Assembly: GCA_015654635.1 (NCBI GenBank)
Contig: JAATGP010000020.1
Coordinates: 1 to 64,000, forward strand
Direction: 5' to 3'
Source of the DNA: Alphaproteobacteria bacterium
GTDB taxonomy: Bacteria > Pseudomonadota > Alphaproteobacteria > Micropepsales > Micropepsaceae
Length of the DNA: 64,000 nucleotides
Below, piece by piece: positions 43,052 to 52,592 of this stretch. The position numbers and the translations under genes are program-made. Below the pieces are notes generated by a model. That model had not been told where the DNA came from. It searched no databases and saw only the letters and a list, made by a program, of their open reading frames with translations. Numbering within the stretch: the stretch's first letter is position 1; each line of letters begins with the position of its first letter.

Positions 43052-44572
43052 TTAGGGGCTTAGTTTCAGGCGCACGCGAATTTCGAAGCCGCCGTCATTG
43101 AGGTTTTGCGCTGATACTGCGCCACCCATGCCTTCGACGTTGCGCTTGACGATCCATAAACCAAGCCCTTGATGAACTTCGCCGATGACGCTCAGACCGT
43201 TGTTGATTTCCTGCGCATCACGAAAGGACGCATAGCGCTCAAAGATATGAGCAAGGCTGTCAGCGACGACGCCAGGGCCGTGATCGCGGACTCTGATTGA
43301 CGCAAACTTGCCATCTCGATCGAGAACCACCGCGATGGTGCCGCCTTCGGCGGTGTAACTTGCGGCATTTTCAAGAATGTTTTCGATGACAGGCTCCAGC
43401 AGATCTTCATTGGCGAGAGAGGCGATGTCAGCAGCAAGGTCCAGTGTCAGCGATTTTCCTTGCGTGGCCAAAGCAGCATCGTAGTCCTTCAGCATCCGCA
43501 ACAAAAATCCGGTTAGATCCATAGGGCGCAATATCGGATAAACAACATCGGCATTGGCTTGTTCCATATCGCGCGCGGCGGAGACGAGGGAGTCCAGCCG
43601 CGCGATTGAGCGCTCGATCAACTGCAGACTGCGTTGTGCGTGTGGGTTGGACGGCGTTGCCAAGCGTTTCAAGGGTTCGATGGATTGAGCGATAACAGCG
43701 AGGGGCGCCTTTAAGGCATGGGCATTTTCTTCGGCGGCGCGGATGATAAAGTCCTGAGAGGCCGTCAATGCCCCAACGAGGGAGTCGAAATCGTCCGCAA
43801 CACCGGTTAGCTCTGGAATGGTGTTGAGCTGGCGAAAGGACACAGCATCAGATCCGCGCATGCGAATTGTGCGTGCCGCGGCGCGGAATCGTGACAGGTT
43901 GAGCCAGATATGACCGAACAACCAAACAATCAACGCCGTACTGAGGATATAGATGCAAGCCGCCGCCTGTGTGATCGGGACTGTCCAAAAGGACAGATGG
44001 AACGGTGCCGGTGCAAGATCGGCGGCGTTTTGCGCCGTAACGACGATCCAGCAATTGCCGTCGATATGGACAGGCGTCATAGAGGTCAGTACTTCCTCCA
44101 TTCCCGCTGGGTTGACGTAATGCACATCGAAGTCGGTTGTGCCATCGCAGGTCGGGGCTAAGCGACGGTTTATACCAGCCAGGACTAGCTCGCGCGTTTC
44201 CTGTTTGAGATAATCCGCTGATAGCGGCGGCGCCGAAGCGATAAAAATGAAATCGTCGGCTTTGGCCCCGGCCAGGCGCAGCAGAACCTTGACCTTGGCG
44301 TTCTCTGTGGAAGCACCCGTCAGTGCCTCCTGTAAGCCCGATGGGGGTTCATTTTTGAAATTGACGAAGTGGGGGCGCAGCATGGCAGCGATGACCCGCC
44401 CGGTCTGGTCAGCGGTGTTGTGCAACAATACAGATTGTGCGCGCTCCGCGGTTTGAAATTGCCAGTAAAGAACGAGAGGAAGGGACAAAAGTATAAGAGC
44501 GAGAATAAGCAGCTTCAGTGTGAAGGAATAAAAAAGGCGCCATGCCAAGGTTGGCCTATTCGCCGGTTCCAT
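43052..44572 (-). CDS. Membrane sensor histidine kinase
   Basis: This 506-residue kinase starts MEPANRPTLAWRLFYSFTLK. It has a first membrane helix (LLILALILLSLPLVLYW), a periplasmic sensor of about 170 residues, and a second helix near 205-228. A linker leads to the HisKA box with the phospho-accepting His in ENAHALKAPLAVIAQSIEPL. The HATPase follows with N box VIENILENAASYTAEGG, G1 DHGPGVVADSLAHIFERYAS and G2 GLGLWIVKRNVEGMGG. The ATG at 44572 lies inside the end of the response-regulator gene, so the two are coupled. The signal is unknown. Confidence 0.9.
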   Translation of the reverse strand: MEPANRPTLAWRLFYSFTLKLLILALILLSLPLVLYWQFQTAERAQSVLLHNTADQTGRVIAAMLRPHFVNFKNEPPSGLQEALTGASTENAKVKVLLRLAGAKADDFIFIASAPPLSADYLKQETRELVLAGINRRLAPTCDGTTDFDVHYVNPAGMEEVLTSMTPVHIDGNCWIVVTAQNAADLAPAPFHLSFWTVPITQAAACIYILSTALIVWLFGHIWLNLSRFRAAARTIRMRGSDAVSFRQLNTIPELTGVADDFDSLVGALTASQDFIIRAAEENAHALKAPLAVIAQSIEPLKRLATPSNPHAQRSLQLIERSIARLDSLVSAARDMEQANADVVYPILRPMDLTGFLLRMLKDYDAALATQGKSLTLDLAADIASLANEDLLEPVIENILENAASYTAEGGTIAVVLDRDGKFASIRVRDHGPGVVADSLAHIFERYASFRDAQEINNGLSVIGEVHQGLGLWIVKRNVEGMGGAVSAQNLNDGGFEIRVRLKLSP

Positions 44573-45311
44573 TCCGCCACCTGTAACCGAAGCTGGGGTA
44601 GTTTTCGACTTGAGAAAATTGCGGATCAACCTCCCGGAATTTTTGACGGATACGCTTGATGAAAGCGCGGACATTGGTGCGATAACCGATCTCACCATCC
44701 CCCGCCATAAAGCCTTCACCATGGACGATGTCGTAGATCTCGCGGTAGCTGACGTCGCGATGCAAACTCTCCGTTAGGAGGGCGACGATATTGAATTCGG
44801 TCAAGGTCAGCCCGACATTGGCTTGATCCCACGTTGCCCGCCTCGAATCGTATCGCAATGTCAGGCGGCCAATTTGCATGATATTCTGGTTGTCGGGAGC
44901 CGGGCGCGCCTCGCGCACTTTATGGGCCGTGACGATTAGCTCGATGCGCCGCAGCAATATGGAAAAGCTGCGCGACTTCTCGATGAAATCTACCGCACCG
45001 CCCAAGAGACCTGCTTCTTCATAAATTTGGTCGCTCAGAACGGTCAAAAAAATCACGGGAATAGCAACCGCATCGTTCCGCAAGCGCTGCAAGACTTCGA
45101 TGCCCGTCATGCCCGGCATCTTCCAGTCCAGCAAGATAACGTCGGCATTCGGTCCGGTCGCAATATGGCGAATGGCAGAAATGCCGTCCGCAAAGCCTGC
45201 AGTGGTAAACCCGGCCTCGATCAGATTGGTGCTGACAGATTCGCGAAAGAGTTCGTCGTCGTCGACCACGATGATGTGGCCGCGTGTGGGCGATGTATCG
45301 GCCTTATCCAT
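44556..45311 (-). CDS. OmpR-family response regulator
   Basis: This 251-residue regulator has a receiver domain with acidic pocket VVDDDE, phospho-acceptor Asp62 in LLDWKMPGMTG, Thr90 and Lys112. A winged-helix effector from about residue 145 has LTEFNIVALLTESLHRDVSY, VRAFIKRIRQKFREVD and the terminal wing YPSFGYRW. It pairs with the overlapping kinase. I take the ATG at 45311; a GTG at 45317 is possible. Its 5' end overlaps the upstream lipoprotein gene by 8 bases. Nearby glucan genes make envelope or osmotic control a reasonable guess, no more. Confidence 0.9.
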   Translation of the reverse strand: MDKADTSPTRGHIIVVDDDELFRESVSTNLIEAGFTTAGFADGISAIRHIATGPNADVILLDWKMPGMTGIEVLQRLRNDAVAIPVIFLTVLSDQIYEEAGLLGGAVDFIEKSRSFSILLRRIELIVTAHKVREARPAPDNQNIMQIGRLTLRYDSRRATWDQANVGLTLTEFNIVALLTESLHRDVSYREIYDIVHGEGFMAGDGEIGYRTNVRAFIKRIRQKFREVDPQFSQVENYPSFGYRWRNGTGE

Positions 45312-45804
45312 TGGCACGCGCCATTAAAATGTTACGGATGCAGCTCTGCGACAGGGCGATCTGGCCGCCTTTGCCGTCAAAGCCGCCATATTTGAGAGCA
45401 TGAAAGGATGCGGTTTTGATATCTGGATAAAAAAAGATACGAAACGCGCATCCCGCCGCGATATAGGTCCACACAAGCGAAGGATCTCCTTTGGCGACGG
45501 TACTCGGCGGCCCAAGCAGTTTTGAGACGCCGGCCGGATCTAAGCCGATGAGCTTGTTGGGGTCGATTGCGGCAATCCTCTCTATCTCCTTCGGTTCGCG
45601 CTCTTGATGCTTCGGCTTCGGTGGCATTGGGGCGGTCACAGGAAAGGTTGTAAGGGACGGTTGGGGCGGAGTGGGGGCAGGTATGGCGGCCTGCTTACCG
45701 GGCCCGTGCAGCCAATCTTCAACCCTCTGTGCGGTAGAGCACCCGCCCAACGGTAGGGTAAGAAAAATGCTGAGTATTGCGAGTCTTCGCCCTATCGGCT
45801 TCAT
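45304..45804 (-). CDS. Putative outer-membrane lipoprotein in the two-component operon
   Basis: This 166-residue protein starts MKPIGRRLAILSIFLTLPLG and has a lipobox LGGC, so it should be lipidated. A Pro-rich linker (PAPTPPQPSLTTFPVTAPMP) leads to a small domain. That domain has IDPNKLIGLDPAGVSKLLGP, and SLVWTYIAAGCAFRIFFYPD, which resembles SmpA/BamE-like folds that begin with a 'G-x-x-x-x-V-x-x-x-L-G-x-P' pattern. Its stop overlaps the start of the response regulator, so it is probably the first gene of the operon. It may be a sensor partner of the kinase, but that is a guess. Confidence 0.75.
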   Translation of the reverse strand: MKPIGRRLAILSIFLTLPLGGCSTAQRVEDWLHGPGKQAAIPAPTPPQPSLTTFPVTAPMPPKPKHQEREPKEIERIAAIDPNKLIGLDPAGVSKLLGPPSTVAKGDPSLVWTYIAAGCAFRIFFYPDIKTASFHALKYGGFDGKGGQIALSQSCIRNILMARANG

Positions 45805-45998
45805 ACACCACACAATCCGGATCGCGCCCTATCGTGGCTTCTTGGCGAAAGTGCCTTTTCCTGTGTCGACAACCCTACGCATCGCGTGTGGCCGGTACGA
45901 CTCATGGCAAGAGATAGCACGATGCAGCCACTCCGCCCACGCTGATGTCGAAAGGCAGATTGCCATGGCGGTATCCAGCCTTTTTTGCCGCCGCACCC

Positions 45999-47561
45999 TC
46001 ACGCCGGCGGGAAATATTGATAGAGCCACGTTTCGCTCAACGTGTTGTTACCGAGGCGTAGATAGCAACGGATGTCGACAGGCTCTTTGCCTGTAACATG
46101 CACATCGAAAGCCGCCCGCCAGCGATTTGTGCCTACAATCTTGATGACGTGACTGTTAGCGCTGCCGCCGCGGGAAAGCGTGACCACAGGTGTTATGTCG
46201 TAGCGCGGCGGCATGGATGACAACGCCCCGCCCTCGAAATCAATCACGAATTTATGGGTGTCAGGCGGCAGCTGGCCGCCGGCCACGCCGCCGCGTCCTG
46301 TGCGTGTTGCGACGACGGCGGCAACGGCGGGTGCAAACGGTTCGGGATCTTGCCAATGGAGTCTATAATTGAGTGCCATGGTCGCGCCTGCCTTAACGCC
46401 TGCCTTAGGCACCCAATAAGCAACGATGTTGTCGTGGGTTTCGTCGTCCGTCGGTATCTCGACCAATTGCACCGCGCCTTCGCCCCAATCGCCGCGCGGC
46501 TCAACCCAGATGCTCGGCCTTTTGTTGTAGAACGCTCCATCGTCCTGGTAGCCGTCAAAGGACCGGTTGCGTTGCATCAGGCCGAAGCCTTTTGGGTTGA
46601 CGTCAAAGAATGAATTGACCCGAACGGATGAGGGATTGACGAGCGGGCGCCAAATTCTCTCGCCTTTGCCGGTCCATAGCGCCAGCCCGTCGCTATCGTG
46701 GATTTGTGGACGCCAATCCGCGCCTTGGAGCCTGTTGCTCTCGCTATACCAATACATGCTGGTGAGTGGCGCCAAGCCGAGCCGCGCGATGTCGGCGCGC
46801 GCGAAGAGTTCTGCGTGGATATTCATCACCACGCCTTTATCGCGCCGTGCCTCGATCTTATAAGCGCCTGTGACACTTGGTCCATCGAGCAGCGCGTAGA
46901 TGGTTACAGGGCCGTCCTGCCCAGGGCTTTCCGCGACCCAGAATTCGGTAAAATTGGGAAACTCCTCGCGGGTTGAAAGCCCCGTATCCACCGCGATGCC
47001 GCGGGCAGACACACCATATTGATCGTCGCTGCCAGAGGCGCGAAAATAGCTCGCCCCCTGGAACGCCAGCCAGTCCCTCTCAGTGGACCGCCCGTTCAGC
47101 ACGCGAAACCCGGAAAATCCCATGTCGGCGGGCAGTTTATTGCCTAGCCCCGTATCGCCCCAGTCGAAGTAGCGAGGGCGATAGACAATTCGGCGCGCAT
47201 TCCGGCCCTCTATAACATTCATTGCAACGGGGAGAGGTACGGTCTCACTTAGAGAGAAGAACCGAATCGGAAAGGTACCTGGTCCCCCTCCCCATAACGC
47301 ATTTTCCTCACGATAGCGGATGTGCTGTGCCACATCGAAATTGATCGTTTGCACCGTATCCCAAGCTGGCCGTACCGGTGTATGGAAACCCGAATGGGCC
47401 ATCGCACTGGCGCGGGCGCGAAGCTGGTCGAAGCCAAAGGGGCGAGGCGGGCCAAACAAGAGTCCGCTTGCGGGCGGGGTGTTCGGTCCCGCCGCAAAGG
47501 CGACACCGGATGACATCGATCCGGCAAGAAACAAGCGGCGTGATATGGCTGCGACACTCAA
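45999..47561 (-). CDS. opgD: Periplasmic glucan biosynthesis protein OpgD (MdoD)
   Basis: This 520-residue protein has a Tat signal (AISRRLFLAGSMSSGVAFAAG), as in OpgD rather than the Sec-exported OpgG. Family blocks include FDVAQHIRYREENALWGGG, ADMGFSGFRVLNG, FQGASYFRASGSDDQYGVSA, TSMYWYSESNR, RPSIWVEPRGDWGEGAV and the terminal CYLRLGNNTLSETWLYQYFP. It works on osmoregulated periplasmic glucans after chain synthesis by OpgH. A TTG start at 47561 is used because no ATG precedes the Tat motif. It is divergent from opgH with about 450 bases between. Confidence 0.93.
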   Translation of the reverse strand: MSVAAISRRLFLAGSMSSGVAFAAGPNTPPASGLLFGPPRPFGFDQLRARASAMAHSGFHTPVRPAWDTVQTINFDVAQHIRYREENALWGGGPGTFPIRFFSLSETVPLPVAMNVIEGRNARRIVYRPRYFDWGDTGLGNKLPADMGFSGFRVLNGRSTERDWLAFQGASYFRASGSDDQYGVSARGIAVDTGLSTREEFPNFTEFWVAESPGQDGPVTIYALLDGPSVTGAYKIEARRDKGVVMNIHAELFARADIARLGLAPLTSMYWYSESNRLQGADWRPQIHDSDGLALWTGKGERIWRPLVNPSSVRVNSFFDVNPKGFGLMQRNRSFDGYQDDGAFYNKRPSIWVEPRGDWGEGAVQLVEIPTDDETHDNIVAYWVPKAGVKAGATMALNYRLHWQDPEPFAPAVAAVVATRTGRGGVAGGQLPPDTHKFVIDFEGGALSSMPPRYDITPVVTLSRGGSANSHVIKIVGTNRWRAAFDVHVTGKEPVDIRCYLRLGNNTLSETWLYQYFPPA

Positions 47562-48018
47562 TTGTACGTTCCGTGAAAATCATTCGGGGCGGAGAATCGC
47601 GGATTCCTCGAGCAAATCAAGTCTCCCACCAAAAGATCAAAATGCGAGCCCATAATAGCCATCAGAGGCGTTTACCATAAAAGCGAGGGCGGCGGAAAAG
47701 AGTGCGTGGGAGGCAATCGATGGTTGGGATTGGGTGTGACAAATCTGTGGTAAATCGGGTTGCAGCCGCAGTGGGCGGTTCTCGGGTTCGCCAAGTTATG
47801 GCAAAGAGGCCGCATCATATTGCTGAAGGAATAATTGCAGTGGCAGAGCCGACAATAGTTGAACGCGTGCCTTCCAGTACACCGTCGTCGATGCCTGTGC
47901 AGGAAATTGTTGTTTGGACGCCAGCGCTGTTTGCACGGTCGCTGTGGCGCGGTGTTATGCAGGCTATGCGCTTAAGCGCAAGATCGACCGATCCTTTGCA
48001 TAGGGCATAGCGGCCGCT
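47562..48018. other. Divergent region between opgD and opgH
   Basis: Apart from the doubtful 70-codon frame listed, nothing is recognised. Promoters for both glucan genes should lie here. I see no convincing -10/-35 pair. Confidence 0.35.
47798..48010 (+). CDS. Short open frame upstream of opgH, doubtful
   Basis: This 70-codon frame starts MAKRPHHIAEGIIAVAEPTI and ends 8 bases before the opgH ATG in a different frame. No family is recognised. OpgH proteins of other proteobacteria carry an extra cytoplasmic N-terminal region that is missing from the opgH below. This frame could therefore be a split remnant of it or a small leader gene, or it may not be coding at all. Confidence 0.25.
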   Translation: MAKRPHHIAEGIIAVAEPTIVERVPSSTPSSMPVQEIVVWTPALFARSLWRGVMQAMRLSARSTDPLHRA

Positions 48019-49797
48019 ATGAAAAGCCTGCGGTGGATATATCGGTGTTTGGTGCTAGCCACTGCAGCCGTCATTTCTTTGCGTTTATGGGAGATATTGC
48101 GGGTCGATGGCATCACACCGTTGGAATATCTTTATCTCGCGCTTGTCGCGGTCCTGGCTTGGTGGATAAGCGCCTCCTTCTGGTTGGCGGCATTTGGTGC
48201 TTATGCCCAATGGCGCGGCCTCGTGGATGCCAGCCTGAAGCGGCCGCAGGATCGCACGGTATCGCCCACGTTTTCGCATTCGCGTACGGCGCTGCTTTTT
48301 CCTGTGCGCAATGAGGAGCCGCTCCGCTTGTTTGCCGGAATCGATGCGGTACGCGACTCCGTCCATCAAAGAGGTGCGTCCGACAAGTTTGATATCTTTG
48401 TTTTGAGCGACAGCAATTCGCGCGACCATTTGACCGGGGAAGCCGAAGGTTGCCGCGCGCTGAGCGAAGGAGCTGGTTGCGAAGTTTACTACCGCTATCG
48501 GCGCGAGAATGGCGGGCGCAAAAGCGGCAACATCGCAGAATTTTGTCGAAATTGGGGTGCGCATTACGACTACATGATCGTACTTGATGCAGACAGCCTG
48601 ATGACAGGTGAGACACTCGTCCGCCTTGTCGCGCTGATGGATGTCAACCTGCATGCCGCCTTGATTCAAGCCGTGCCGCGATTGGCAGGACGGGACACAT
48701 TGTTCGCCCGTATTCAGCAATTTGCTTCCAGTGTCTATGGGCCAATCAACGCGGCGGGTTTGTCATTGCTGCACGGGCCCGATGGAAACTATTGGGGGCA
48801 TAACGCCATAATCCGCATTCGGCCTTTCATGCGGCATTGCGGATTGCCGAAGCTGCCTGGCCCGGCGCCGTTGGGCGGCGAGATCATGAGTCATGATTTC
48901 GTCGAGGCTGCACTTTTGCGTAAGGCGGGATGGAACGTCCATCTTGTAACAGATCTGGACGGCAGTTTCGAGGAGCCGCCGCCGACATTGGTCGACTATC
49001 AGGCCCGCGACCGCCGCTGGTGTCAGGGCAATCTCCAGCATGTCCAACTGCTGGCCGCGCAGGGGTTCCGCTTTGAAAGCAGAGGTCATTTTGCCACCGG
49101 CGTGATGTCCTACTTATGCTCTCCGCTCTGGCTCGCGATGCTGGTGGTATCTGCTGCAGTCATCTTTCGTCAAAACCATGTTGAACCGGTCACGTACCTC
49201 GATCGTCATCCCATTTTGGCTTGGCAAGTCTCCCAATCGACAGATATCGCCCTATTGATCTCAGCGATGCTCGTGTTGCTCTTTTTGCCAAAGCTGTTTG
49301 CACTCGCGCTTTTGTTGCGCAGTCCCGAAGGCCGGCGATCTCATGGCGGCGTATGGGGGCTGACGTTGAGTGTTTTGTCGGAGAGCCTGTTCTCTGTCCT
49401 TCTGGCGCCGATCATGATGTTGTCCCAAACGGCCTACGTCGTGAAGATCGCCCTTGGGGAAGTGGGGGGGTGGGGGGTGCAGGTTCGTAATGAAATTCGC
49501 ACCAGCTTGGCCGCGGTGGCGCGCGCATTTCGTGTCCATACCTTGGTTGCCGCGATAGCTGGCTGTGCGCTCGCAATTGCGATGCCCACCAGCATCTGGT
49601 GGTTTATTCCCGTGCTTGCAGGCCCGTTGCTTTCGATACCAATAGCGTTTGTGACGAGCAGTTCTTCGGCAGGACGTTACGCGCTGCTCTTCGGCCTGTT
49701 TGTCACCCCGGCGGAAGTCGAATGTGTACCAATTGTCTCTCGCGTGCGCCAAGCGTTGGGCTCCGCTGTGAATACGGAACGACGTGCGGGGCCGTGA
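48019..49797 (+). CDS. opgH: Glucan biosynthesis glucosyltransferase OpgH (MdoH)
   Basis: This 592-residue inner-membrane GT2-family enzyme builds the linear beta-1,2-glucan backbone from UDP-glucose. It has two N-terminal membrane helices, FPVRNEEPLRLFAGIDAVRD, and the substrate motifs FVLSDSNSRDHL, DADSLMTGETLVRLVALMD and DFVEAALLRKAGWNVHL. The processive motif RDRRWCQGNLQHVQLL is followed by several C-terminal membrane helices (MLVVSAAVIF, LFLPKLFALALLLR). It lacks the long cytoplasmic N-terminal tail of the E. coli protein. It is divergent from opgD. Confidence 0.93.
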   Translation: MKSLRWIYRCLVLATAAVISLRLWEILRVDGITPLEYLYLALVAVLAWWISASFWLAAFGAYAQWRGLVDASLKRPQDRTVSPTFSHSRTALLFPVRNEEPLRLFAGIDAVRDSVHQRGASDKFDIFVLSDSNSRDHLTGEAEGCRALSEGAGCEVYYRYRRENGGRKSGNIAEFCRNWGAHYDYMIVLDADSLMTGETLVRLVALMDVNLHAALIQAVPRLAGRDTLFARIQQFASSVYGPINAAGLSLLHGPDGNYWGHNAIIRIRPFMRHCGLPKLPGPAPLGGEIMSHDFVEAALLRKAGWNVHLVTDLDGSFEEPPPTLVDYQARDRRWCQGNLQHVQLLAAQGFRFESRGHFATGVMSYLCSPLWLAMLVVSAAVIFRQNHVEPVTYLDRHPILAWQVSQSTDIALLISAMLVLLFLPKLFALALLLRSPEGRRSHGGVWGLTLSVLSESLFSVLLAPIMMLSQTAYVVKIALGEVGGWGVQVRNEIRTSLAAVARAFRVHTLVAAIAGCALAIAMPTSIWWFIPVLAGPLLSIPIAFVTSSSSAGRYALLFGLFVTPAEVECVPIVSRVRQALGSAVNTERRAGP

Positions 49798-50085
49798 GTA
49801 TGCTGTAAGGGTGCAGGTCTGGCCCTAGCCACACCACCATCACATTGCAATTGTTGTTCTGATCCGGTCAAAATGTTAATAGTCCTGAGTGATGCGGGGA
49901 ATTGGCCGAAAATCACCCAAGGGGGCGGTTCGGTGTCTTCGATCCGATGGTATTAGACCCTCGTCATCCACTTCTCTTGATGTACGATGTGGTTCTAAGA
50001 CTGCCACGTCGCTAGGGAACTTTGCGGGGCGGCGGAACAAAGCGCCCTGCCGTGCCATCTCCATCTTGATCGAAGGAGGCCACCA

Positions 50086-50691
50086 ATGCGTTCCAACATT
50101 ATCCCGGGAAGCACCTTTCCCGACTATCAGCTCCCTGACCACGCGAGCGCGCCGCGCAAGCTCAGCGAACTACAAGGTGATGATCCGCTCATCCTCACCC
50201 TGGCGCGCGGGAATTTTTGTCCGAAGGAACACCAGCAACACCTGGAGTTGGCATCGTTCTATCCGAAGATCGCTGTGGGCTATGCTCAGATAGCGACGAT
50301 CTCCACCGACGATCATCATACGCTACAGGAGTTCCGGGCCTCCGTCGGTGCGCAGTGGACCTTTCTGTCCGACCCCGAGCGAACGGTGCAGAAGGACCTA
50401 GACATTCAGGAATACACCGACCCCGAGCACGATCCGATGATTCCCCATACCTTGGTGCTCAAACCCGGCCTCGTTATTCACCGCATCTATAACGGCTATT
50501 GGTTCTGGGGCCGCCCCTCGATTGCCGACCTCTGGCAGGATCTGCGCGCGGTCACAAGTGAGGTTCGTCCCGACTGGGATCTGAGTACGCCGGGGCTTCG
50601 CGAAGCATGGAATAAAGGCGACTTCTCGCCGTTCCACGGCTGGAACAAAGCCGCGAAGGCGCCTGCGGTTACCGCTAAGGAAAGTAGTTGA
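50086..50691 (+). CDS. Peroxiredoxin-like (AhpC/TSA-type redoxin) protein
   Basis: This 201-residue thioredoxin-fold protein starts RSNIIPGSTFPDYQLPDHAS, with Cys45 in LARGNFCPKEHQQ at the usual peroxidatic position and TISTDDHHTLQEFRASVGAQ further on. The usual second Cys three residues later is replaced by Glu, so it would be a 1-Cys type or use an external thiol. HTLVLKPGLVIHRIYNGYWF resembles the C-terminal strands. A strong AAGGAGG precedes the ATG. It lies 94 bases upstream of msrB, at the head of a redox-repair gene group. Confidence 0.82.
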   Translation: MRSNIIPGSTFPDYQLPDHASAPRKLSELQGDDPLILTLARGNFCPKEHQQHLELASFYPKIAVGYAQIATISTDDHHTLQEFRASVGAQWTFLSDPERTVQKDLDIQEYTDPEHDPMIPHTLVLKPGLVIHRIYNGYWFWGRPSIADLWQDLRAVTSEVRPDWDLSTPGLREAWNKGDFSPFHGWNKAAKAPAVTAKESS

Positions 50692-50784
50692 ATCGAAAAC
50701 GCTCGGCGACAGCCTCTCCAAAGGGCTTGTTACGTGGAAGGATCGACCCCATTTAGGGTTCGATGTCAGACGCGGAGCGAGAAA

Positions 50785-51231
50785 ATGCAAAATTACCGGA
50801 AAACGGCCGAAGCGGTTGCGAAGCTCACTCCCGAACAGTACCGGGTGACTCAACAAAGCGGTACAGAACGCCCGGGCTCTGGCGCATACCTGGATAACAA
50901 AAAGCCGGGTATCTATGTCGATATCGTGTCGGGCGAACCGCTATTTGCCTCATCCGATAAATATGAATCGGGATGCGGCTGGCCGAGTTTCACCAAACCC
51001 ATCGCGCCTGCCCTTATCAACGAATTGCACGATAGCTCCCACGGAATGGCGCGCGTCGAGGTGCGCTCGATGCATGGCGACAGCCACCTTGGGCATGTCT
51101 TTCCAGATGGACCGCCGGACCGTGGCGGCTTGCGCTACTGTATCAACTCCGCGGCGCTTCGCTTCGTTCCACGCGATGCGATGGCGGCGCAGGGCTATGA
51201 AGCCTATTTGGACCAGGTGGAGGAGATATGA
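50785..51231 (+). CDS. msrB: Peptide methionine-R-sulfoxide reductase MsrB
   Basis: This 148-residue enzyme has the MsrB blocks [54 protein letters not shown] and the catalytic Cys119 in [13 protein letters not shown]. The two CxxC zinc pairs of E. coli-type MsrB are absent (YVDIVSG replaces YxCxxCG), so it is a zinc-free form. It reduces Met-R-sulfoxide, with thioredoxin as the usual reductant. The ATG at 50785 has GGAG seven bases upstream. It overlaps msrA by 4 bases, giving a complete R/S repair pair. Confidence 0.95.
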   Translation: MQNYRKTAEAVAKLTPEQYRVTQQSGTERPGSGAYLDNKKPGIYVDIVSGEPLFASSDKYESGCGWPSFTKPIAPALINELHDSSHGMARVEVRSMHGDSHLGHVFPDGPPDRGGLRYCINSAALRFVPRDAMAAQGYEAYLDQVEEI

Positions 51232-51755
51232 TGAGCACAGAACGCGCCGTCCTTGCCGGAGGCTGCTTTTGGGGTGTCCAGGATCTTATTCGCCGCCCAA
51301 ATGGGGTGCTGTCCACGCGTGTCGGTTATACTGGCGGTGACGTGCCGAAGGCGACTTACCGCCATCACGGCACGCATGCCGAAGCCATCGAGATTGTTTT
51401 TGATCCATCAAAGATAAGCTATCGCACGCTGCTGGAGTTTTTCTTCCAGATTCATGATCCCAGCACGCGCAATCGCCAGGGCAATGATATCGGAACGAGT
51501 TATCGTTCGGCCATCTTCTACATCAATGCGGAGCAGAAGCGGATCGCGGAAGACACGATTGCCGATGTCGATGCGTCCGGCCTATGGCCGGGAAAAGTTG
51601 TGACGGAGATCTCTCCGGTGGGTGAATTTTGGCAGGCTGAGCCTGAGCATCAGGATTATCTCGAACATTATCCGAGCGGTTACACTTGCCATTTTATCCG
51701 GCCGAATTGGAAATTGCCCGTCCGGCAGAGCGCTGCCGTCGTGGAGCCGACGTAA
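51228..51755 (+). CDS. msrA: Peptide methionine-S-sulfoxide reductase MsrA
   Basis: This 175-residue enzyme starts with the hallmark [14 protein letters not shown], whose Cys13 is catalytic. Further family blocks are [60 protein letters not shown] and [12 protein letters not shown]. It reduces Met-S-sulfoxide. Two ATGs in a row (51228, 51231) overlap the msrB stop. An 81-base gap follows before the ABC transporter genes, so they may share a transcript. Confidence 0.95.
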   Translation: MMSTERAVLAGGCFWGVQDLIRRPNGVLSTRVGYTGGDVPKATYRHHGTHAEAIEIVFDPSKISYRTLLEFFFQIHDPSTRNRQGNDIGTSYRSAIFYINAEQKRIAEDTIADVDASGLWPGKVVTEISPVGEFWQAEPEHQDYLEHYPSGYTCHFIRPNWKLPVRQSAAVVEPT

Positions 51756-51836
51756 TCGTGAACGGCGGATCGAGCCTTTCCCGCCGATCTGCCGCGCGCA
51801 CCGAGGCCGCATCGATGGCGCATTTGCGGTGAACCC

Positions 51837-52592
51837 ATGATCCATTTTGCACAGGTCTCGAAGTACTATGGCGGCCGCGGGGTCATCGAGGATATTACGC
51901 TGTCAATCGAGCAGGGGTGTTTCGTCGCCCTGGTGGGTAAGTCCGGTGCGGGCAAGACGACGCTGCTCAAGACAATCAACCGGCTGATCGAAATCGATAG
52001 CGGCGCGATCACCATCGATGGCGCTGCCATCACCGCGCTGCCGCTGGCGAGCCTGCGCCGCCGCATCGGCTATGTCTTCCAGGGCATCGGCCTGTTTCCG
52101 CACATGAGTGTTGCGGAAAATATCGGGCTGGTTCTCCGGCTGCAGGGCACAGTGGCGCCCCCTGAGCGCATCGCCGAATTGCTGGAATTGGTCTCTCTGC
52201 CGCGCGATCTGGCCGATCGATATCCGGCGCAACTGTCGGGGGGGCAGGCTCAGCGCATCGGTTTTGCCCGGGCGCTCGCGGCGGGTCCCTCGATTATGCT
52301 GATGGATGAGCCTTTCGGCGCGCTCGATCCAGTGACACGCAACGCGCTGGGTGGTGCTTATCGCGCCCTTCATGACCGGATGGGGCTGACCAGCCTGCTC
52401 GTCACCCACGATATGAGTGAGGCACTGTTGCTTGCCGACCGTGTTATCGTGCTAGGCGGGGGGCGCATCCTCGCCGATCTGCCGCCGCGCGCGCTGCTGC
52501 AGTATCGTGGGGACGAGAGTGTCCGCGCGATGCTTGATTGCGTGCGCGATCAAGCCGACCGGCTCGAAGCGCTGTCAAGGTCTGCCGGATGA
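51837..52592 (+). CDS. Quaternary-amine-type ABC importer ATPase (ProV/OpuCA/EgtV-like)
   Basis: This 251-residue ATPase has Walker A VGKSGAGKTTLLKTINRLIE, Q-loop YVFQGIGLFPHMSVAENIGL, signature QLSGGQAQRIGFARAL, Walker B IMLMDEPFGALDPVTR and H-loop VTHDMSEALLLADR. The NRLIE after Walker A and the FGALDP D-loop are typical of glycine-betaine/choline (QAT) importers. No C-terminal CBS domains follow, unlike OpuCA. It overlaps the fused permease/binding-protein gene by 4 bases. Its place before egtB and egtD suggests ergothioneine or a related betaine as cargo. Confidence 0.88.
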   Translation: MIHFAQVSKYYGGRGVIEDITLSIEQGCFVALVGKSGAGKTTLLKTINRLIEIDSGAITIDGAAITALPLASLRRRIGYVFQGIGLFPHMSVAENIGLVLRLQGTVAPPERIAELLELVSLPRDLADRYPAQLSGGQAQRIGFARALAAGPSIMLMDEPFGALDPVTRNALGGAYRALHDRMGLTSLLVTHDMSEALLLADRVIVLGGGRILADLPPRALLQYRGDESVRAMLDCVRDQADRLEALSRSAG

